Part shown: positions 44,321 to 56,161 of the stretch, piece by piece
Layout of the letters: each line of letters opens with the position of its first letter
Numbering within the stretch: the first letter of the stretch is position 1
DNA from: Utricularia gibba
Lineage: Eukaryota > Streptophyta > Magnoliopsida > Lamiales > Lentibulariaceae
Length of the DNA: 64,000 bases
Assembly (NCBI GenBank): GCA_002189035.1
Contig: NEEC01000015.1
Span: forward strand, 682,001-746,000
Reading direction: 5' to 3'
Translations under genes and position numbers: made by a program
Notes under the pieces: generated by a model
Seen by the model: only the letters and a program-made list of their open reading frames with translations
The model's database searches: none
Told to the model about the DNA's origin: nothing

Positions 44321-45288
44321 ATGGGAGCAGGAGGCAGAGAAATGTCGATATCCCTAGATGGCGTGAGGGATAAGAATGTGATGCAGCTAAAGAAGCTCAA
44401 TACTGCTCTCTTTCCTGTTCGATATAATGACAAATACTACGCCGATGCTCTGGCTTCTGGAGAGTTCACCAAATTAGGTTTGTTTGGTTTCTGGGTCCCT
44501 TTTTCCACCTCAAGATTTCTAATTTATTTCTTTTATTTCATTTATCCAAGGAGGATCCGGAATGATGCAATATGGAGTAGTTTTCAAATCTTGAAGCTTG
44601 TCAATGAAAATTGTGATTGTAGCAGTCTTTGTTGTTCGCTCTTTGCTAGTGCAAAATAATGCATTTTGATTTGGAATTTTGTGTTCTGACTAGCCTTATG
44701 CTGCGGGGCTTTTGTGCTTCTCCATTTTTATGCATTTTCTCCAACGACCATAGGTATCTGAAGTGTAGTATTTTCTGTTTTACAGCTTATTATTGTGACA
44801 TTTGCGTGGGGGCTATTGCTTGTCGCCTTGAGAAGAAGGAGAGTGGTGCCATATGCGTATACATCATGACATTAGGCGTTTTGGCACCATACCGCGGGCT
44901 TGGTATTGGTGAGCTATTCTCTCGCTCCTGCATAGGAATATAACCAATGTGGTTCCTTTCAGATTTTGCATACTACCCTGTTAGCCTGTGATTTTTGATA
45001 TACCACTCAGCGTCTTCAGCGTATCTTTGAGGATTATGGCATCAAACTGAAGCTGTTTTCCTTGCAGGCTCTAAGCTGTTGAATCATGTCCTCGACATGT
45101 GCTCGAAACAAGGCATTGGGGAGGTGTACTTACATGTGCAGACAAACAACGACGATGCCATCAAGTTCTACAAGAAATTTGAGTTTGAAATCACGGAGAC
45201 AATTCACAATTACTACACAAACATCACCCCTCCGGACTGCTACGTTGTCACCAAGATGATTCCACAGCCCCAACCCAAGAAACAGTAA
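44321..45288 (+). CDS. NAA50: N-alpha-acetyltransferase 50 (NatE catalytic subunit)
   Basis: Three exons (44321-44477, 44786-44908, 45068-45288) give 166 residues. The GNAT fold is shown by the acetyl-CoA loop in LGVLAPYRGLGIG and by VYLHVQTNNDDAIKFYKKF. The N-terminal substrate loop LKKLNTALFPVRYNDKYY is characteristic of NAA50. It acetylates protein N-termini co-translationally with NatA at the ribosome, and in Arabidopsis it is needed for growth and ER-stress control. The start is the last ATG before the conserved region; an in-frame ATG 18 bp upstream is also possible. No frame damage. Confidence 0.95.
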
Positions 45289-45797
45289 GGGAAACCTTCT
45301 TTCTCAATGAATGATCTTTCTGAGGCAATCATTTTCACCGTCCCGAAGCTCTTGGTTCATCATATTCGGTTATTCCTTCCAAGGTGATCAATGCATATTC
45401 ATGATATCAAATTTTGTTGTCGGAACAATGTTTGCTCTATTGACTGTGAAGGATTTTTGCTGCTGGTGTTGAGAAGTTTGGGAATTGATTGGACTTGGGT
45501 TTGATAAATATACCATTGGGCCGGCCCACTTATGTGCCCTATGGCCCATTAGATTTCAATTAAAAAAAATCATGGACACGCGTAAGGCACGTGATTCTAG
45601 ATCCAACGGTGGGGATCAACGCGTCGGATTAAAGCCACCGAAGTCGGCAAAAATTTGAAAATCAATCACGCACCCCCCGTACTTAATGCTTCTTTTAGGG
45701 CTGGCTCGATAACGCTGCCTTAGTCCTTATATATGCGTTGCGATTCGCAGAGCGGGCAGCTTCGTCGTTTGCTCTCGTCTGGTGGCTTGCTCGATCT
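45289..45797. promoter_or_regulatory. Ran promoter: GGCCCA elements, G-box and TATA
   Basis: TTGGGCCGGCCCACT at about 45519-45533 and ATGGCCCATT near 45542 are followed by GCACGTGA (G-box core) at about 45588-45595 and TATATAT at 45728-45734. The Ran ATG is at 45798. NAA50's 3' UTR occupies the left part. Confidence 0.6.
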
Positions 45798-47120
45798 ATG
45801 GTGAGCCCTGGTTTTATTTTGGATTCGCTGTTTGCTCGATTTAGACGAATTGCGTGTGTGTTTCCAGGCGTTGCCTACTCAACAGGCTGTGGATTACCCG
45901 AGTTTCAAGCTTGTAATTGTTGGCGATGGTGGAACAGGTGACTTTTTTTTGGTTGAAAGGGAGTGTATGTGATTTGTGGCTTTGTTTGTTAATCGGCGCA
46001 GTTTTTGAGGAGTTGTTTAATTTTTGTGAGATTATGCGTGAGAAGGGTTCGTTTTTTGTATCTGAATTCAGGATTTGGTGATATTCGTCTTGGTAACTGG
46101 TGCAGGGAAAACCACTTTTGTGAAAAGGCATATTACTGGGGAGTTCGAGAAGAAATATGAACGTGAGTTTGCCTTCTTTTCATTTAGGATACAAGATTTA
46201 ATTTTTTGGGTGCCTTTTATTTAAAAGATACATTATTTTATTTCTCTGTTGAAACAGCTACCATCGGTGTTGAAGTTTCCCCATTGGATTTCTTCACCAA
46301 TTGTGGAAAGATCCGGTTTTACTGCTGGGACACTGCTGGGCAGGAGAAGTTCGGTGGCCTCAGGGATGGTTATTAGTAAGTGCTTTCACTCTTGTATGCC
46401 TTAGCAGTAAGCTAAAGTTGCATGATACTGCTTGTTCAACCATTGCAGCATCCATGGACAATGTGCAATCATCATGTTCGATGTTACCGCACGATTGACT
46501 TACAAGAACGTCCCTACATGGCATCGTGATCTCTGCCGGTAGTTCTCCATACCTAATTTTCAAGAACGTTCCCATCATTCTCTACATTCGGCTGAAAACC
46601 TTGCTTTTAATATTAGGGTTTGCGAGAATATTCCCATTGTTCTTTGTGGGAACAAGGTTGATGTCAAGAACAGGCAGGTGAAGGCCAAGGCAGTCACTTT
46701 CCACAGGAAAAAGAATCTCCAATACTATGAAATATCTGCTAAAAGTAACTACAACTTCGAGAAGCCCTTCTTGTACCTTGCCAGGAAACTAGCTGGGTAT
46801 GCATCCTTGTTGCTGAAGCATTGAGTCTTCCAATTTCTCGGTGAAATAGTGTAACCTTTATTAACTGGATGCAGTGACCCTAACTTGCACTTTGTCGAGT
46901 CCCCTGCTCTTGCTCCACCTGAAGTGCAAATCGATCTTGCAGCACAGCAACAGTAAGTCCCTAGTGTACCTATTTTTCACGTTGCAACACACCCATGTGA
47001 TAAGGTCTTTACTGACATTGATGTGTTGTTTGCCCCTACTCGTTGCCCAGGCATGAAGCTGAGCTTCGTGATGCTGCTAATCAGCCACTACCCGACGACG
47101 ACGATGATGCATTCGATTAA
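45798..47120 (+). CDS. RAN: Ran small GTPase
   Basis: Eight coding exons: 45798-45800, 45868-45937, 46106-46162, 46258-46375, 46449-46538, 46617-46796, 46875-46952, 47051-47120. They give 221 residues, the canonical Ran length. The first coding exon is the ATG alone. G motifs are GDGGTGKTT, the effector loop [29 protein letters not shown] and [14 protein letters not shown]. The acidic end [12 protein letters not shown] is the RanBP/RCC1-regulated tail. Ran drives nucleo-cytoplasmic transport and spindle assembly. Two positions differ from the usual plant sequence as I recall it: VEVHPLD is VEVSPLD and KAKQVTF is KAKAVTF. No frame damage. Confidence 0.97.
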
Positions 47121-48203
47121 AACATATGGTTTATGATGGACTCCCCCAGTCCTTTTGGTTCGTTTTTTCCGTTCAGGTTTCGTTAGGGGGGAGGGGAGCC
47201 TCTGTTCTTTGTGCGAGGTGTGTGCGTTTGTTATCGGACGGTGGATCGTTCTGTTTCGCTCCTTGCTGTTTTAAATCCTAAGTATTTCTACTTTCCATCA
47301 CTTTTATGCGGCCTTCATATATTTTCATTCTTGTAATAAATTTTTTAAAAAAACCACAACGTTCAATAAGAAAAGAATCAGTAGGCAAGCAAGGGGAAGC
47401 ATTATCGGTTCAGTTTTGATTTTTTAAAAATAAAACATTTTTCTTAAATTTTAATTACTTATTTCTTGGAGCTTCATTTTTCGGGTTTAATTCGAATAAG
47501 CCAGATGTCTGGAGCCCTGTTCTGCAGAAATAATACGACAACACCCTGAAATGTGCAGGAAATAATAAGCAAAAAGTGCGTAGAAATAAAACCACAACAT
47601 GAAGCTTCTACCATCACATTTCATCAAATTAGAACCATGTTGTGAATAGGGTGTGATACCAGGATCAGCCAATATCAGATGAAGCATCTGCTAGATGCTG
47701 GCTGATCGAATCAACCAATCGAATACAAGAGAAATGAGAGGCAGTTAATCCTGCTATGATCTGCAAAGCAGTGGAAGATGATGGGGGGATGCCTCCTGTT
47801 GTACCCCTGGAAAATGAAGTACATGGGTTCAAGAAGAAACAAGTATGGCCTTACAAAATTCACTTGCTCCTCACAGGACATAAACGAGAACAGCCAAACC
47901 AGCTTTAGGCAAAACATCATACTGGCTTTCGTAACCTGTCCAATGCCATTTAAACATGATTCCGCATCTTAGAGTTTCAGGAAGAGTTAAAAGCATTACA
48001 ACAACAGGGTAACATATGAATTAAAATGAGCCAAGCATTTCTTCAAGGAACTGCAGCATTTTACTAATGAATATACATTTGATACAGAATGCCTCATAGT
48101 CCTCAAGGTGTCAACTTTTTGCACAAATTAAAGACATTCATGAAAATAAAATGAGACGACAACATTTCCATCTTCTAAAGGAAAAGAAGGATGAGAGAAT
48201 ATA
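47121..48203. other. Convergent 3' flanks of Ran and the Agenet/ENT gene
   Basis: No coding gene seen. AT-rich DNA at 47330-47480 probably ends the Ran 3' UTR. The rest may be a long 3' UTR of the minus-strand gene. Confidence 0.5.
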
Positions 48204-49558
48204 TTATACTGTTAATGATGAGTTTTTGGTGGAAATTAGGAGCCTCAGCTCCTCCAAATGTTCATCATTTGAAATGTGAAGCACCACTCGAAGATTCGTC
48301 AACAGTGTCTCCTGCTCCCATGTTAAAGGACCAGAAACAAATAAAGCCTGTAGAGTGCATCGATAAGCATGCAACTCTAACCAGTGTATACTCACCTCCA
48401 ACTCTTGGCGGTTGGGAGGTGAAGGAGAAGCATCCCTATCTGACTCTGAACCACAACACGACTCTGCATCACTACAAGTTGAGTCTGCCTCTGCGCATGT
48501 TGCGATCACAGGAAATGTGTAACAGCAGTTCACGCCACCCTGGCTAGTAATACTGCAACTTCCAACAGAACAAGCATCCTTGTCATCAATCCTTAACTCC
48601 GTGTTCCTGGACTCAGCGAGGCCAATATGATTATCATGCCTTGCCCTCTCCATTTGATTATATCTGATAGATATAATGTTATTGGAAGCATGCATGTTCT
48701 GTTCACCCAAAATTGGGTAAGCAACAGCATGTACCTTTTCAGGAATCACGTCAGCAGCCATTTTATTCTTCTTTCCTTTTTTCTCACTATTCTAAATTTT
48801 TGTATATGTCTAGAAGAGTTGCGATTTGCAGTTGACGAATCAAAGGGCGACATCCGCTTTCTGGATGGCAAAGATATCTCAGTAGGCTCCCTAATTGAAG
48901 TATCATCGTCGTTGTAAACATTGGTTGCTGCCAAATAACCAGCTGCTCGAAAATTCTACATAAAGCAGAAAGTTAGGTGTCACCATTGTAATGATTTTCC
49001 AGCAAATGCTTGAAAGATGCAAAAAAATAAATAAATAAAGATGTCATGGTTAAAAAATGTTCACAGGAAAAAGTATTTTTAGAGGAAACAAAGGCATACC
49101 TTCTCCATTAGAATCCATGTGTCATCATCCCAGGTTCTTCTCATCCTGATATTTGATATGTCAACAACTAGTTGGCATGAGCGTCCCAGTAACCTGACTA
49201 AGTATCGAGATCCAGACAAAGCAGCTTTCTTATAGGCCGTGCTCCTTCTACCAGCATGCTGAACTCGCAGAACCTTTAGAATAGCAGCAGCCTTCCACGA
49301 ATAATCATGAAAAACCTCCACAACATCTCCAGCATCAAAATTCTCAGTTCCATGCTCCACCATCACCTTAGAAGGGGATGGTCTAAGACAATCTACTGGA
49401 ATGTCTTCAACAATTCCATCAGTAGCCATACCGGGATATAAGTCATACTGCACAGTGCAGGTGTGAACATGAGACGACAATATCACAGCAGGTCGCCAAG
49501 AAATTGGCATCTCCTCGTCATTCATAACCTCCACTCTGTCGCCTTTTTTTAATCTCAT
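48204..49558 (-). CDS. Agenet (Tudor-like) and ENT domain protein
   Basis: Coding blocks 49558-49100 and 48955-48204. The N-terminal exon carries two Agenet-type Tudor modules (MRLKKGDRVEVMNDEE, then GDVVEVFHDYSWKAA). The C-terminal block ends with an ENT (EMSY N-terminal) domain, ELEVSIHWLELHAYRC through LTWEQETLLTNLRVVL. Such plant Tudor-like proteins are thought to bind modified histones or RNA in the nucleus. The middle frame changes near 48796-48800. Either one base is missing (FRNSEKKGKKNK would then join the halves, giving about 403 residues) or a short intron ending in TTTAG is removed. A leader exon ends at 50039, with a 5' UTR intron 50038-49592. Confidence 0.8.
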
Positions 49559-50039
49559 CTTGATCGTATCCCTTGAAGAAGCATTAATACCCTGCAGATG
49601 TTTAAGAGAAAAGTTCAGATAAATAAGTAAGCAAATCAAGGATCATGTACAACACAATGAATATTCAATTCAGATTCGTTGTTTCTCTTGCTGGTAATGA
49701 AAATCAGCCACCATTTCATACAAAATGCATTATCTGTAAACAGATCTTCCCAACAACTATATACATTTAATTTTCAGAACTTCATATATGCTTCTATTTT
49801 TAAAAATAAACTAAAAAAAGGATTCACAATTTTCAAAACCACAGCAACCAATATCATCACCACAAGTAAAGAATCGACTTCTCAGCACTACCTAACCAGA
49901 ACGTCAAGGGAAAAAATACATAATCCTCAATATAAAAACACCGGATACCAAAACCTCAACATCCACGGAAACATATCGATAATCCAAACATCGAATCCTG
50001 GATCAAAATCAGATTAAAATTATTGAGATTTTACTCACC

Positions 50040-51120
50040 GAAACACCAACAATCCAACGTTTTCTTCAAAATTCAAAGGAAATTCGGAGTCAGCGCTGTC
50101 GCAATTATGTGGCTTCAATCTCCGGATGCAGATTATCAACAGATTCAGATTCGCCCTTTTTGAAAGGCCTAGGGTTTGTATTCTGCGTTTGCCTTGGTGA
50201 AAGGGAAAAATATTAAAAAGAAAGAAGGAATGACATGACGCAGGTGTGGAACGGATTCCCCAATACATAGAACATACGTGTCATTTTAGAAATTCCTGCT
50301 TTATTGATTATTCGTTTTTCTGGTAGAATTAAAATAAATAAATAATAGGTTCATGATGCACGCATTTTCTGTTACCCCACGACACGCGCTTCTTCTCTTT
50401 GTCCTCTTTTTCCGGGATAAAATAATATATATTTTTTAAACTAATTTAGGTTTAAAAAAAACGCTTACAAGTCCGGGCTCATGTTATTGGGCCTTATCGA
50501 GAAGACATTTCTTAGAAAGGCCCATTGGATAGCCCATTTCAGACCCATAAACTACATTAAAAATAAGACTTTTATTTGTTACTTTTATCACCTATGGATA
50601 TATATGCCGAAACCTGTGGGGAGTGGTTTCACTGAGGTAGGTTTTGGTCATCGTCGTGCGTGTCTGGGGAGGAGCAGCTTCGCCGGCTGCGTCTTTCTCT
50701 ACGGTGCGGAAGATTCTCAGGTTTGGAGGACAGCACTGTTTTAACTGTGATCTCTGTAGATGCTTTTTTCTGCTAAGTTGTTGCTACTCTATCCTGTTAC
50801 TGTGTTGGGTTGCTTGGGCATGCTGGTCGCCGCCGCTGGTGGCTGATACTGCGGCGGAAATTATCTTTCGGGGTTTACGGTTTTTCACTGTTTTCTTTCA
50901 TAAATTATTTAGTAAGATGTTTGAATTGCGAAAATGTTCGCACTCCAAGGACTTGCCATGCGGATCCGTCTTTGTCCACTTGGGTAGATCTATTTAGCCA
51001 CACCCTGTTTTGCCCTTTTACATTTGGCCAAAATGGAGATTAATTGATTTTTTAACCACGCGGGTTCACAGAGAAGGGTTTTTTTATGTATGCGCTCTGT
51101 TGGCTTAGTCAAGTGGGACA
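50040..51120. promoter_or_regulatory. Divergent promoter region, Agenet/ENT gene versus SR-cyclophilin
   Basis: ATTGGGCCTT near 50488, AAGGCCCATT near 50517 and AGACCCATAA near 50541 lie between the two divergently transcribed genes. The cyclophilin leader probably starts near 50.6 kb and may contain an intron, since coding begins only at 51121. No TATA box is clear. Confidence 0.5.
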
Positions 51121-54100
51121 ATGGAAAAAATGAACAAGAAGAAGATATTGGTTTTTCTGGATGTCTCAGTTGATGGTGATCCTTGTGAGAAGATGATTTT
51201 TGAGGTACTTTGTTTTTCTTACGTGTAGTGAGCCATGGTGTGCTTGTGCTTGAATCTGCTGACGTTTTTTGAATTCTACCGCGCAGCTTTTCACTGATGT
51301 GGCTCCCAAGACTGCTGATAATTTCCGTGCACTCTGTACTGGTAAGTGTTTTTCCATTAATCAGCTGTGCGCCTCTGCTGTGCATTTGCTGACCCTTTCA
51401 GGATTGATGATTTCATTGAGTTTATGTGATCAGGAGATAAAGATAGCTGCTCAAACTTCCATTCGTTTCGAAACATAGATCTATTAAGATTTGCTTGGAC
51501 CTTATACATGTTTTCTGTTTTGCTACTAGTAATCATATTTGAGGTGTTCAGAATTGTTTTTCTTTTCTGAAAGATGTGCTTCCGTTATTAAATATTCAGG
51601 AGAAAAAGGCATTAGCCTTACAACTGGGAAGCCTCTGCATTATAAGGGGACCTTTTTCCACCGCATCATTAAAGGATCTATGGTTCAGGTATTTTTTCTT
51701 CTATGAACTGAATACATAAAAGTGTGAGTTCTGAATGTTATCTTTGAAGCTACTCGATGATTGACCAGGAGTGATAGCCGCTTTTATTTCTGTCAGCTGT
51801 TGTTGTTAGTCCTAGTACAAGGCTGGTGGATATGTCTGCTTTTGTTGTGATATTATTTCGAGGTTCTGCTCACTGGGCTGTGCATTTTTTTTTAATTTTT
51901 ACTCAGGTCTGGTAGATAGCACATTGTCTTTTTTTTTTTCCAAGTTAATGATTGAAAGCGTTTTATTATTTTTAGGGAGGGGACCTTCTTCGTCGAGATG
52001 GTATGTCTTCCTAGTGTGAGAATAATTTGTGGCTGGTAGGTTATCTGACAGGAAATTGAATTTATTCATATACCGACAGGAAACTACGGGGAAAGCATAT
52101 ACGGTAGAAAATTTCCAGGTAATGACTTTTTTCTGTTTCTTAATGATTCGCTTGCCTGTTGTTGTGCTTAGAAGTGTAAAAATATTTGGAAGTATCATTA
52201 GCATGAGACCATAGAAGCTAGATTGGAGTCTCTGTTTTGTATGATTCTTTATCCTCAGCCTTTCCTATAATTTGTGTCTTGAGAACATGTGGATTTTCTG
52301 TCTATTGCCTGTGAAGGTTGTGGCTGATTTTGATCTTATACTCGCTGCATTGGAGCTTCAATGATATTGGAACAATTGTTTTCGGTTAATATGGTAGGGA
52401 AATCCAAATGTTACGGCTGTCTTGTTTGAACTAGTGTTGTGAACTTGGTAGCTGTAGTTTTTTTTTTTTTTTTGTTGGTACATTTCTGCTCAAACAGTTC
52501 TCCGTAGTTTTCCAAGATAATCCCTCACATGATGCCTCTTGTAGTCACCCCAGACTACACGATATATATTGGCATAAGATAGATACTGTTATTCTAGGAT
52601 TTTGAAATTTCTTTCGGGTTACTGATTACAGTTCTCTGTATTTAACATGGGTAGCCACTAATATATACTGAGAATTTCCAGATGAGACTCCGAAGCTAAA
52701 GCATGATGGCCCTGGGTTACTATCAATGGCAATTGCCGATAGAGATGAGAGGGGCTCAGTCTTCGGGATCATGTTGCAGGCAGATCATCACCTTGATAGG
52801 TCTATATTTCCTTTTTTTTTTTTTTCAAAAGACCTCTGTGAATTTCTAAAAAGTGAATGTTTTCAGCAACTTTCGTGTATTTGTCTATTCATATAGAGAG
52901 TATTTCCTATTCAGATACTTTTGATGCCAATGGCCCCTCAAGGCACGCCTATCTATGATTTAGGCTTTTGTGGAAGGGTAGGGAGGGATATGAATCTTTA
53001 TATGTACTGCTTTTGTTGATGATCGTCTTGCCTTTTCTACAGGAAAAATGTTGTCTTTGGGAAGCTCGTTGATGGTTATGATGTTTTGAAGAAAATAGAA
53101 AACTCCGGAGATGCTGAAGGAAGACCAGAAGTCACTGTGAAAATAATCAACTGTGGAGAACTACACGGGGGTAGAAAATTATTCTGCTGACATCTGTGCC
53201 TGCGCCAGTGTCTTAAATTTCAGATGTTTTGACCTTATACTTTAGCCAAAATGTTGTCTTTGCAGATAGTAAGAAGGGAAGTAAGTCAAAGATTGGGAAG
53301 CAAGCCAATTCGAAAATAATCAACTATGGAGAACTACACGAGGGTAGAAAATCATTATGCTGCACCTTTACCTGCGCCAGCGTCTTAAGTTTCAGACGTT
53401 TTGACCTTATACTTTAACCAAAGTGTTGTCTTTGCAGATGGTAAGAAGGGAAGTACGTTGAAAATTGTGAAGCACGCTGCTGAGGAAAGTAGTGATGAGG
53501 TAGAACATAAGAAAAAACACAGAAAGTCATCCTCGAGGAAGAGGAAAAGAAGAAGAAGATATTATTCATCTGAGTCAGACAGTTCAACAGACACTGATTC
53601 TGACACGTCTGAGTCTGAAAGCGACTCTGAATCAGATGAATCATCATTGAGCGAAACTAGCTCATCAGATGACGATAGACGTAACAAAAGAAAGAAATAT
53701 AAGAAGGACAAGCGTAAGCGAAGGAGAAAGAAAGATAGGCGTCATGAGAAACGGCGCAAGAGGCGGGATAAAAAGTCAAAACGTAAATTAAGAAGGTAAT
53801 GCATGTTCTGAAAGTCAAAACTGATGCAGGTTTATTTTATTGATTCAGTTGTCAACTCTTGGAATGCAGGGACAGTGACTCTGACAGTGAGGCTGGCAGT
53901 AAAAAAAGTAACAGCTCTGAAAAGGATGATGTAGTGTTGCCTAAAATGAATGGTAAGGCAGAGTTGAATGAATGAATCTCTGATTACCTTTGTGCACTTT
54001 CTAATTCTTGAATTTTTCATTATGTTAAGAAAATCAATCTCCTGAAGTTGGCAAAGACAAGGCTGATGTGAGTCGAGGGAACGGAGAGGCTGCTAGGTTT

Positions 54101-55554
54101 CCCGAACAAGTAGAGGCTGTGTTCCCACAAGATAATGGAGGTTATCAAGGTAATGGAGTTGAAGTAGGAAGGGGAACAGACAGAAATGGAGAGAAACATC
54201 CTGATGAAGTTGACGATCGCCCAAGCAAATCTGGGTATATGCACTGTGTTGTCTTCATCTTTCCTGTTTATTGCTCACAGACACTGCTACTAACTGGATA
54301 AGTGACACAGGAGTAGAAGCATAAGTCCTAGAAGAGCCGAGAGTAAGAGTATGAGCATCAGTCCAGGAAATGGTGCAGCCGTTACTAAAAAACGGAGCCG
54401 AAGTTCTACTGTAAGCAGAAGTCCACATCGGGTTTCCGGGAGAAGCAGGAGTAAGAGTCCAGTAAGGAGTGCCAGTAAAAACCCAGTGAGGGTCATTGAG
54501 GGAAGAAGCGATCGGCAGAGTTCTCTTCAAAGGTCTCCTCCCAGAAGAATATCAGCAAAATCAGTCAGTCGCAGCCCCGTGAGGTCTCCCAGACCCAGCT
54601 TGAGCGGGAGCTCCGGCAAGTCTTCTCAAAGAAGCCCGAGTAGAAGCCCTGTTAGATCATCTCGTAGAAGTGCTAGCAGAAGCCCCGGAAGAAGGCCAAG
54701 TAGAAAAAGCCGCAGCCGAAGTCCCGTGAGACCACCTAGAAGAATCTCAAGGAGCGGTGCAAATTCTGGCCGTTGGGCAAGATCACCTCCATCTGATCGC
54801 GGTAGGAGCCTATCAAGGAGTCCTGAAGATGGATCACCAAAACGAGTCAGAAGAGGGAGGGGATTTAGTGACCGTTACTCTTATGTCCAGCGTTACAGAA
54901 GCCGTTCTCCTGATCATTCTCCTGTAAGGTCTTATCGTTATGGAGATAGAGCTGACCGTGGCCGGTAATAAATCATTGCCTCTTTTCTCTTAGGACTTTC
55001 AGAGGCCTGGTATTCGTAACATTCTGCATTTATAATTCTTGCCAGATACCCTGGCTACAGAAGGTCACCCAGGCCTTACAGGAGCCCACCTCGAGGAAGA
55101 ACACCCCCAAGGTCTGTGTTTGCGTCATGTCCTTCATACTGCTATCAAAGTTTGGTGACAATTGTGCTGCAATTTTGGCAGATACAGGGGGAAGAGAAGC
55201 CGTACACGTAGTCCCAGCAGGTCTCGCAGCCCAATCCGATACCGGAACCGCCGTTACAGTCGTAGCAGAAGCCCGGGCCGAAGCCGCTCCCCAGCTGACA
55301 GACGTCGCGGAGGTTCGCCACGCATAAAGAAGCAGAGGTCACCCTCCCGCAGCCGGAGTGCTTCTGGGTCGCCACGTGTAAAAAAGCGTAGGTCACCCTC
55401 CGGCAGTCGAAGCGCCTCTGGATCACCGTCGCCCCGTGTCTCCGCGTCCCCCCCAAAATCACGTTCCGCTCCCGGGGATGCTGCCAAAGGTAAAGCAGGG
55501 TCGTCGTCCTCTGATAGCTCGCCAAAGAAAGGCCTGGTCTCGTATGGCGATTGA
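51121..55554 (+). CDS. CYP63: SR-cyclophilin: peptidyl-prolyl isomerase with RS tail, CYP63/CYP95 type
   Basis: Fourteen exons: 51121-51204, 51287-51341, 51600-51688, 51976-52000, 52080-52118, 52682-52799, 53043-53170, 53266-53343, 53438-53795, 53870-53952, 54030-54234, 54311-54964, 55046-55111, 55182-55554. They give 784 residues in frame. The first ~180 are a cyclophilin domain ([34 protein letters not shown]). The usual active-site Trp region is altered and reads [15 protein letters not shown] Lys/Ser/Asp linker and a long RS/SP-repeat tail follow. Such proteins localise to nuclear speckles and bind SR splicing factors. Exon 8 is a 26-residue extra exon created by a local duplication. No frame damage despite its repeats and C runs. 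Confidence 0.94.
53141..53486 (+). repeat. Tandem duplication of about 172 bp that adds an exon to the SR-cyclophilin
   Basis: The block from the end of exon 7 through the intron and into the linker exon occurs twice, offset 172-173 bp. Both copies include AAATAATCAACT, GAACTACAC, TTGACCTTATACTTTA and TTTGCAGAT plus GTAAGAAGGGAAGTA. The middle exon (53266-53343) therefore begins like the linker exon and ends like the cyclophilin exon. It is 78 nt long and keeps the frame. Confidence 0.9.
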
Positions 55555-55957
55555 GGCATTTAAGGTCAGTGACGAAGAAATATGCGGAGAATCTGTGACG
55601 CAGTGCGTTATGTATTCTGGACCATGAAGTTTTTCACCGTTTTCGGGGGCGTTTAAACTGTCCGGAGTTCCGTTTTTTTGCTTATGATGCTGCTGTTAAG
55701 TGCATTGAACCTCGACATGAATTCGAATGCATGTTCATCTCCTCATGTTCCACTCAGTTTGATGCAGGGTAACTAGCAATAGAATGTACACGCAAATTTG
55801 GGTGGACTGAAAATGAATGTGGAAACCTTTCGTTTTATGTATGAGAAGAGCAACTGAACAGGGAAGAAGAAAGACGGTGACTTTGCGAAGTGACTGACAG
55901 ACCCAACAGACATGAAGCAAGGAAGGCCATTGAATCCCGAGCGTCTGCTCTGGATAA
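55555..55957. other. Convergent 3' flanks of the cyclophilin and a small minus-strand gene
   Basis: No further gene seen. Probably 3' UTRs of both neighbours. Confidence 0.5.
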
Positions 55958-56161
55958 TCACTTGCGGCGGTTGTCCTGGGAGTCGACGACGCCCGGAGAA
56001 CGCGTCAGCTCGCGGCGGCGCATACCGACCATGTACCAAACGCCACCAACGGCGGCCACTCCAGCCGCCGCAAGGACGTAAGGGTTGTTGAACATCGCCC
56101 ACCGCCGCGAGTTCACGGCCTTGTGGGCGTCCGCCGCCGCCTTCTTCCAGTCATCAGCCAT
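55958..56161 (-). CDS. Small single-pass membrane protein, 67 residues, unknown
   Basis: Intronless frame. The N-terminus MADDWKKAAADAHKAVNSRR is amphipathic. A membrane segment follows (about residues 29-46, VLAAAGVAAVGGVWYMVG) and then a basic tail (MRRRELTRSPG). The layout suggests a mitochondrial or ER tail-type protein. It has good codon quality and GGGCC/GCCCATGGGC promoter elements at about 56417-56442 on its upstream side. I recall plant homologues only as uncharacterised. The start is the only ATG before the conserved-looking head. Confidence 0.7.
   Translation of the reverse strand: MADDWKKAAADAHKAVNSRRWAMFNNPYVLAAAGVAAVGGVWYMVGMRRRELTRSPGVVDSQDNRRK

Noticed and set aside
55145-55559. 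Minus-strand frames of 100-126 codons over the cyclophilin RS tail
   Set aside because: Antisense shadows of Ser/Arg/Pro repeats.
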